From assembly GCF_022213065.1 (NCBI RefSeq), contig NZ_JAKLJA010000044.1:1-49202 (forward strand): a stretch of 49,202 nt of DNA. The letters are read 5' to 3'. Within the stretch, counting starts at the first letter, position 1; every line of letters starts with the position of its first letter. The translations under genes were made by a program, and so were the position numbers. This DNA is from Paraburkholderia tagetis. GTDB lineage: Bacteria; Pseudomonadota; Gammaproteobacteria; Burkholderiales; Burkholderiaceae. Below are positions 45,834-49,202 of the stretch, one piece after another. The notes under the pieces were generated by a model. The model searched no databases, was not told the origin of the DNA, and was given only the letters and a program-made list of their open reading frames with translations.

Positions 45834-47306
45834 ATGCCAAACGCCCCTATGAACGCTCTGCTACCCGACGCGCTGGTTATGGCCGGTGTCGTCGTCGCGT
45901 GGCTTAACGACACGTTCACCGGCCCCGAGGGCCGGCGCACGACCTATCTCATCTCGCTGCTGACCACGGTCGTAGCCGGTATCTGGTTCGCGGTGATCGC
46001 GTTCGATCCGCACGTGTACTACTACTTCACGCGGATGTACGTGGTCGACGCGTTCGCAAGCGCGATGAAGTCGGTGGTCACGCTAGGCTACGCGGTCACG
46101 ATCGTGTATTCGCGCAAGTACCTTGAAGACCGCGACATGTTCCGGGGCGAGTTTTTCCTGCTCGGGATGTTCTCGCTGCTCGGCCAGATCGTGATGATCT
46201 CGGGCAACAACTTCCTCACGCTGTACCTCGGCCTCGAGCTGATGTCGCTCTCGCTCTACGCCGTCATCGCGCTGCGCCGCAACGCGACGCAGTCGAACGA
46301 AGCGGCCATGAAGTACTACGTGCTGGGCGCGCTCGCTTCGGGCTTCCTGCTCTATGGCATCTCGATGCTGTACGGCGCGACGGGTTCGCTCGAACTCGGC
46401 GATGTGTTCAAGGCCGTTGCCTCTGGCCATATCAACGACATCGTCCTGCTGTTCGGCGTGGTGTTCATCGTCGCGGGCGTGGCGTTCAAGATGGGCGCGG
46501 TGCCTTTCCACATGTGGGTGCCCGACGTCTATCAAGGCGCGCCTACGGCCATGACGCTGCTCACCGGCGGCGGCCCGAAGGTCGCGGCGTTTGCGTGGGC
46601 CGTGCGCTTCCTCGTCATGGGTCTGCTGCCGCTGGCCGTGGACTGGCAGGAAATGCTGATCATCCTCGCGGCGCTCTCGATGATCGTCGGCAACATCACG
46701 GGTATCGTTCAGCGCAACGTCAAGCGCATGCTGGCTTACTCGGCCATCTCGAACATGGGCTTCGTGCTGCTCGGCCTGCTGGCCGGCATCGTCGACAACA
46801 AGGCGACCGGCGCGGCCAGCGCGTACAGCTCGGCGATGTTCTACAGCATCATCTATCTGATCACGACGCTCGGCGCGTTTGGCATCGTCATGCTGCTTGC
46901 TCGCCGCGACTTCGAGGCGGAAACGCTCGACGACTTCAAGGGCCTGAACCAGCGCAGCCCGGTGTTCGCGTTCGTCATGATGCTCATGATGTTCTCGCTT
47001 GCAGGCATCCCGCCGACGGTCGGCTTCTACGCGAAGCTCGCCGTGCTCGAAGCGACCATGAACGCCGGTCTCACGTGGCTTGCTGTTCTCGCCGTCATTA
47101 CGTCGCTGTTCGGCGCGTTCTATTACCTGCGTATCGTCAAGCTGATGTACTTCGACGCGCCCACCGATACCGCGCCGATCGAGAGCCACGCATTCAACCG
47201 CGCGCTGCTGACGGTCAATGGCGTGGCTGTGCTGGTGCTCGGCATTATCCCCGGACCGCTGATGTCACTCTGCCTGCAGGCCGTCTCGCATACGCTGCCC
47301 CTGTAA
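45834..47306 (+). CDS. nuoN: NADH-quinone oxidoreductase subunit N
   Basis: A 490-residue antiporter-like subunit with about 14 helices. It has LGLELMSLSLYAVIAL, VPFHMWVPDVYQGAPTAMTLL and RNVKRMLAYSAISNMGFVLLG. ATG 45834 has GGAGGA about 12 nt upstream; an inner ATG at 45849 is possible. It ends one base before the DUF2818 gene, so that gene is part of the operon. Confidence 0.97.
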   Translation: MPNAPMNALLPDALVMAGVVVAWLNDTFTGPEGRRTTYLISLLTTVVAGIWFAVIAFDPHVYYYFTRMYVVDAFASAMKSVVTLGYAVTIVYSRKYLEDRDMFRGEFFLLGMFSLLGQIVMISGNNFLTLYLGLELMSLSLYAVIALRRNATQSNEAAMKYYVLGALASGFLLYGISMLYGATGSLELGDVFKAVASGHINDIVLLFGVVFIVAGVAFKMGAVPFHMWVPDVYQGAPTAMTLLTGGGPKVAAFAWAVRFLVMGLLPLAVDWQEMLIILAALSMIVGNITGIVQRNVKRMLAYSAISNMGFVLLGLLAGIVDNKATGAASAYSSAMFYSIIYLITTLGAFGIVMLLARRDFEAETLDDFKGLNQRSPVFAFVMMLMMFSLAGIPPTVGFYAKLAVLEATMNAGLTWLAVLAVITSLFGAFYYLRIVKLMYFDAPTDTAPIESHAFNRALLTVNGVAVLVLGIIPGPLMSLCLQAVSHTLPL

Positions 47307-47307
47307 T

Positions 47308-47610
47308 ATGTCGGCAGCAGGGTGGTTTATCGTGTTGTTGGCGCTCGCGGGCGCCAACCTGCCGTTTCTCAATCAACGGTTGTTAGGCATCGTGCCGCTG
47401 CGTGCGCAGAAGAAGAGCGTGTGGATTCGCATTGCCGAAATGATCGTGTTGTATTTTGTGGTTGGCGCGTTCGGCTTCATGCTGGAGGCGCGCGCCGGCA
47501 ACCGCTTTGACCAGGGCTGGCAGTTCTACGCTATCACGTTCAGTCTCTTTGTCGTGTTCGCGTTTCCCGGCTTCACCTGGCAATATCTCTTCAAACGCCG
47601 TCCGGCGTGA
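47308..47610 (+). CDS. DUF2818 family membrane protein, nuo-linked
   Basis: A 100-residue protein with three or so hydrophobic segments (AGWFIVLLALAGANLPF, IAEMIVLYFVVGAFGFML, FYAITFSLFVVFAFPGF) and the short motif FLNQRLLG. This family follows nuoN in many Betaproteobacteria. A role in complex I assembly or stability is possible from linkage alone; none is shown. A perfect 14-bp hairpin starts two bases after its stop codon. Confidence 0.88.
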   Translation: MSAAGWFIVLLALAGANLPFLNQRLLGIVPLRAQKKSVWIRIAEMIVLYFVVGAFGFMLEARAGNRFDQGWQFYAITFSLFVVFAFPGFTWQYLFKRRPA

Positions 47611-47611
47611 T

Positions 47612-47642
47612 GCGTACACCTCGTCCTCGACGAGGTGTACGC
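47612..47642. other. Perfect 14-bp hairpin at the end of the nuo operon
   Basis: GCGTACACCTCGTC (47612-47625) and GACGAGGTGTACGC (47629-47642) pair completely with a CTC loop. No T tract follows, so it is either a non-canonical terminator or an mRNA 3'-end barrier. Confidence 0.7.
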
Positions 47643-47703
47643 CATTCGATCGCATCGCGGTTTTTCGCGACTCCTCCGTACAGGCGCTTCCCAGAGGTTG
47701 AAC

Positions 47704-48297
47704 ATGGCTGCTGATCATCAAAAGCACGACCCGGCGCTCGCCGAGACGTGCGTGGAAAGCACGACGCTCCACGCGGGCAAATTCCTTACGCTCAAGTGCG
47801 ACACGGTTGCCTTGCCGGACGGCAAGCACGCGACGCGCGAATACGTCCAGCATCCGGGCGCCGTCATGGTGATCCCGCTCTTCGACGACGGCCGCGTGCT
47901 GATGGAGCGCCAATATCGCTACCCGCTCTCGCGCGTGATGACCGAGTTTCCCGCGGGCAAGCTCGATCCGCAGGAAGGTGCGCTTGCCTGTGCGATTCGC
48001 GAGCTCAAGGAAGAGACGGGCTATGCGGCGCGCGAGTATGTCTATCTCGCGAAGATTCATCCGGTGATCTCGTACTCGACGGAATTCATCGACATCTACC
48101 TGGCGCGCGGCTTGACTGCGGGCGAGGCCAAGCTCGACGAAGGCGAATTCCTCGAGACGTTTACAGCGACGCTGCCCGAACTGCTCGAATGGGTGCGTAC
48201 TGGCAAGATTACCGACGTGAAGACGATCATCGGCACGTTCTGGCTCGAAAAGGCGCTGTCGGGCGCCTGGCCGCTCGGGCAAGCCGAGCAGGGCTGA
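47704..48297 (+). CDS. NUDIX hydrolase, ADP-ribose pyrophosphatase type
   Basis: A 197-residue enzyme that probably hydrolyses ADP-ribose to AMP and ribose 5-phosphate. The NUDIX box is complete: GKLDPQEGALACAIRELKEE followed by TGY. The upstream MERQYRYPLSRVMTEFPAGK block is typical of the NudF/ADPRase branch. ATG 47704 is chosen by family N-terminus; the AGAGG box is weak. It lies 93 bp after the DUF2818 gene, between two long hairpins. Confidence 0.92.
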   Translation: MAADHQKHDPALAETCVESTTLHAGKFLTLKCDTVALPDGKHATREYVQHPGAVMVIPLFDDGRVLMERQYRYPLSRVMTEFPAGKLDPQEGALACAIRELKEETGYAAREYVYLAKIHPVISYSTEFIDIYLARGLTAGEAKLDEGEFLETFTATLPELLEWVRTGKITDVKTIIGTFWLEKALSGAWPLGQAEQG

Positions 48298-48350
48298 ATG
48301 CCGTTGCCGGGGGCCTTGGCGACCCGGCTGCTGTCACTGCGCCAAACCTT

Positions 48351-48391
48351 TGAATACGGCGGCTCTTCGATTTCGAAGGCCGCCGTATTCA
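48351..48391. other. Long near-perfect hairpin downstream of the NUDIX gene
   Basis: TGAATACGGCGGC (48351-48363) pairs with GCCGCCGTATTCA (48379-48391), and CTTCGA (48365-48370) pairs with TCGAAG (48373-48378). One bulged T at 48364 is the only mismatch in a 19-bp stem. No T tract follows. Confidence 0.7.
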
Positions 48392-48502
48392 CGTTAACCG
48401 GACATTTTTGCGCTGAGCGGACCGTGCCGGACGGCGCTACAATCACCGGCGAACCGGGCGTCCGGTACCGATGAGGGTAGGAAACACCCCATCGAAAATT
48501 TT

Positions 48503-48516
48503 ACGAACGGTCGTTC
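48503..48516. promoter_or_regulatory. Palindrome ahead of the DUF1178 gene, TetR-operator-like
   Basis: GAACG-GT-CGTTC (48505-48516), preceded by AC, forms a short dyad in an A/T-rich patch 46 bp before the DUF1178 start. Dyads of this spacing and composition resemble TetR-family operators. No repressor is adjacent. Confidence 0.4.
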
Positions 48517-48561
48517 ACAAATTTCCGTTTTGCGCTACACTCAACGCAAGCCACGATTCCC

Positions 48562-49026
48562 ATGAAGGTCCTCGATTTACAGTGCCCAGACGGCCATCGG
48601 TTTGAAGGCTGGTTCGCTTCCGCTGACGACTTCGAGTCGCAGCTTTCGCGCAATCTGGTCGAATGTCCGATGTGCGGCGCCACCAACGTGAGCCGCGTGC
48701 CGTCCGCACCCCGCCTGAATCTGTCGGGGGCGAGCGAGGCACAGTCCGCATCCGCCGCTGGCCAGGCGTCACACGCAGCTCGGGTGGGACAGGCAGCGGC
48801 GCAATGGCAGGCGCATGCCATGCGCGTGATACGCGAGGTCCTGGAGAAAACGGAGAACGTAGGCGACCGTTTCGCCGAGGAGGCGCGGCGCATTCACTAC
48901 AACGAAGCGCCGGCGCGCAACATTCGCGGGGTTGCATCCGCGGAAGATGCGCAAGCTCTCGTCGAAGAAGGCATCGATGTGATGCCGCTGCCGGTTCCGG
49001 CCGCGCTGAAGGGTCCGCTGCAATAA
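48562..49026 (+). CDS. DUF1178 family protein
   Basis: A 154-residue protein starting MKVLDLQCPDGHRFEGWFAS, with a zinc-ribbon-like set C8 and CPMC (about 34-37) and the SRVPSAPRLNLS segment, all typical of DUF1178. The middle is Ala/Gln-rich and the C-terminal half helical (RFAEEARRIHYNEAPARNIRG). The function is unknown. ATG 48562 lacks a strong ribosome-binding site. A possible -10 TACAAT lies at 48438-48443, but no -35 could be supported. Confidence 0.9.
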   Translation: MKVLDLQCPDGHRFEGWFASADDFESQLSRNLVECPMCGATNVSRVPSAPRLNLSGASEAQSASAAGQASHAARVGQAAAQWQAHAMRVIREVLEKTENVGDRFAEEARRIHYNEAPARNIRGVASAEDAQALVEEGIDVMPLPVPAALKGPLQ

Positions 49027-49028
49027 CG

Positions 49029-49196
49029 TCATGCGGGCTTCTCCGCGGCTTGGGGTTTGCTCCCCACCGGCCGCGGCCAGGATGCGTATTCCACGACACC
49101 CGAGCGCGGATTCCACGCGTAGCCGAGCAGGTTTTCCACGAACACGCGAGCGCTCGTTCCACACGGAAGCGAGCACTTAAGCAGTGACGCGGGTGG
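49029..49196 (-). other. Unidentified minus-strand reading at the right edge
   Basis: On the minus strand, ending at TGA 49031-49029, a frame reads VFVENLLGYAWNPRSGVVEY and then ASWPRP before a Lys/Ala tail. Its mix of aromatic and Asn residues looks more like coding sequence than the usual Arg/Ala-rich shadow frames. An in-frame stop lies upstream at 49199-49197, and no ATG is available; GTG codons could start it. It may be a short gene or the 3' part of one continuing outside. I do not recognise it. Confidence 0.3.
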
Positions 49197-49202
49197 TCAG
49201 TT

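Overview
The window is GC-rich chromosomal DNA from a Burkholderiaceae bacterium, most likely Paraburkholderia, Caballeronia or Burkholderia. The reasons are the high-GC third codon positions, the gene orders (ilvB-ilvN-ilvC-psd-pssA-leuA; rpsO-pnp-quinone oxidoreductase-tpiA-secG-tRNA-Leu-nuoA to nuoN-DUF2818-NUDIX-DUF1178) and the type of spacer repeat at the left edge. Most of the window is conserved core genome. The first 6.8 kb look accessory.

Layout. (1) 1-160: the last codons of an IS110-type transposase and a hairpin-rich spacer. (2) 232-6752: a catabolic cluster with two arms diverging from a 402-bp control region. The leftward arm encodes a flavin/[2Fe-2S] reductase, the alpha and beta subunits of a Rieske ring-hydroxylating oxygenase and an acyl-CoA ligase. 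The rightward arm encodes a thiolase-like protein and a DUF35 zinc-ribbon/OB-fold partner. The set suggests CoA activation of an aromatic or cyclic acid, ring hydroxylation and thiolase- or retro-aldolase-type C-C cleavage; the substrate cannot be read from sequence. This is the best candidate here for an undescribed system. (3) 6936-8856: truncated haemoglobin, AlaX-type tRNA editing protein, DUF924 protein. (4) 8911-16582, all minus strand: SDR, LOG-family hydrolase, TetR regulator, DgkA, a glycosyltransferase with a metallophosphoesterase, then RDD, DUF3106 and DUF3619 proteins downstream of an ECF sigma factor.

(5) 17008-24125, plus strand: branched-chain amino acid synthesis (ilvB, ilvN, ilvC, leuA) with the phosphatidylethanolamine genes psd and pssA between ilvC and leuA. 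Two upstream reading frames stand out. One of 33 codons overlaps the ilvB start by ATGA. One of 27 codons ahead of leuA is Leu-rich, carries three CTA codons close together and sits at the predicted transcription start, as expected of an attenuator leader peptide. (6) 24266-26313: a BamE/SmpA-like lipoprotein (minus) and an orphan periplasmic binding protein. (7) 26500-31897: rpsO, pnp, a quinone oxidoreductase, tpiA and secG, with strong terminators after rpsO and pnp.

(8) 32008-47610: tRNA-Leu(GAG), then the complete 14-gene complex I operon nuoABCDEFGHIJKLMN and a DUF2818 membrane protein. All iron-sulfur ligand motifs I checked are intact; nuoA and nuoK use TTG starts. (9) 47612-49202: two long hairpins without U tracts, a NUDIX ADP-ribose hydrolase, a DUF1178 protein behind a palindrome, and an unresolved minus-strand reading at the edge. 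No CRISPR array, prophage or rRNA was seen, and no gene here appears frameshifted apart from the cut-off transposase end.
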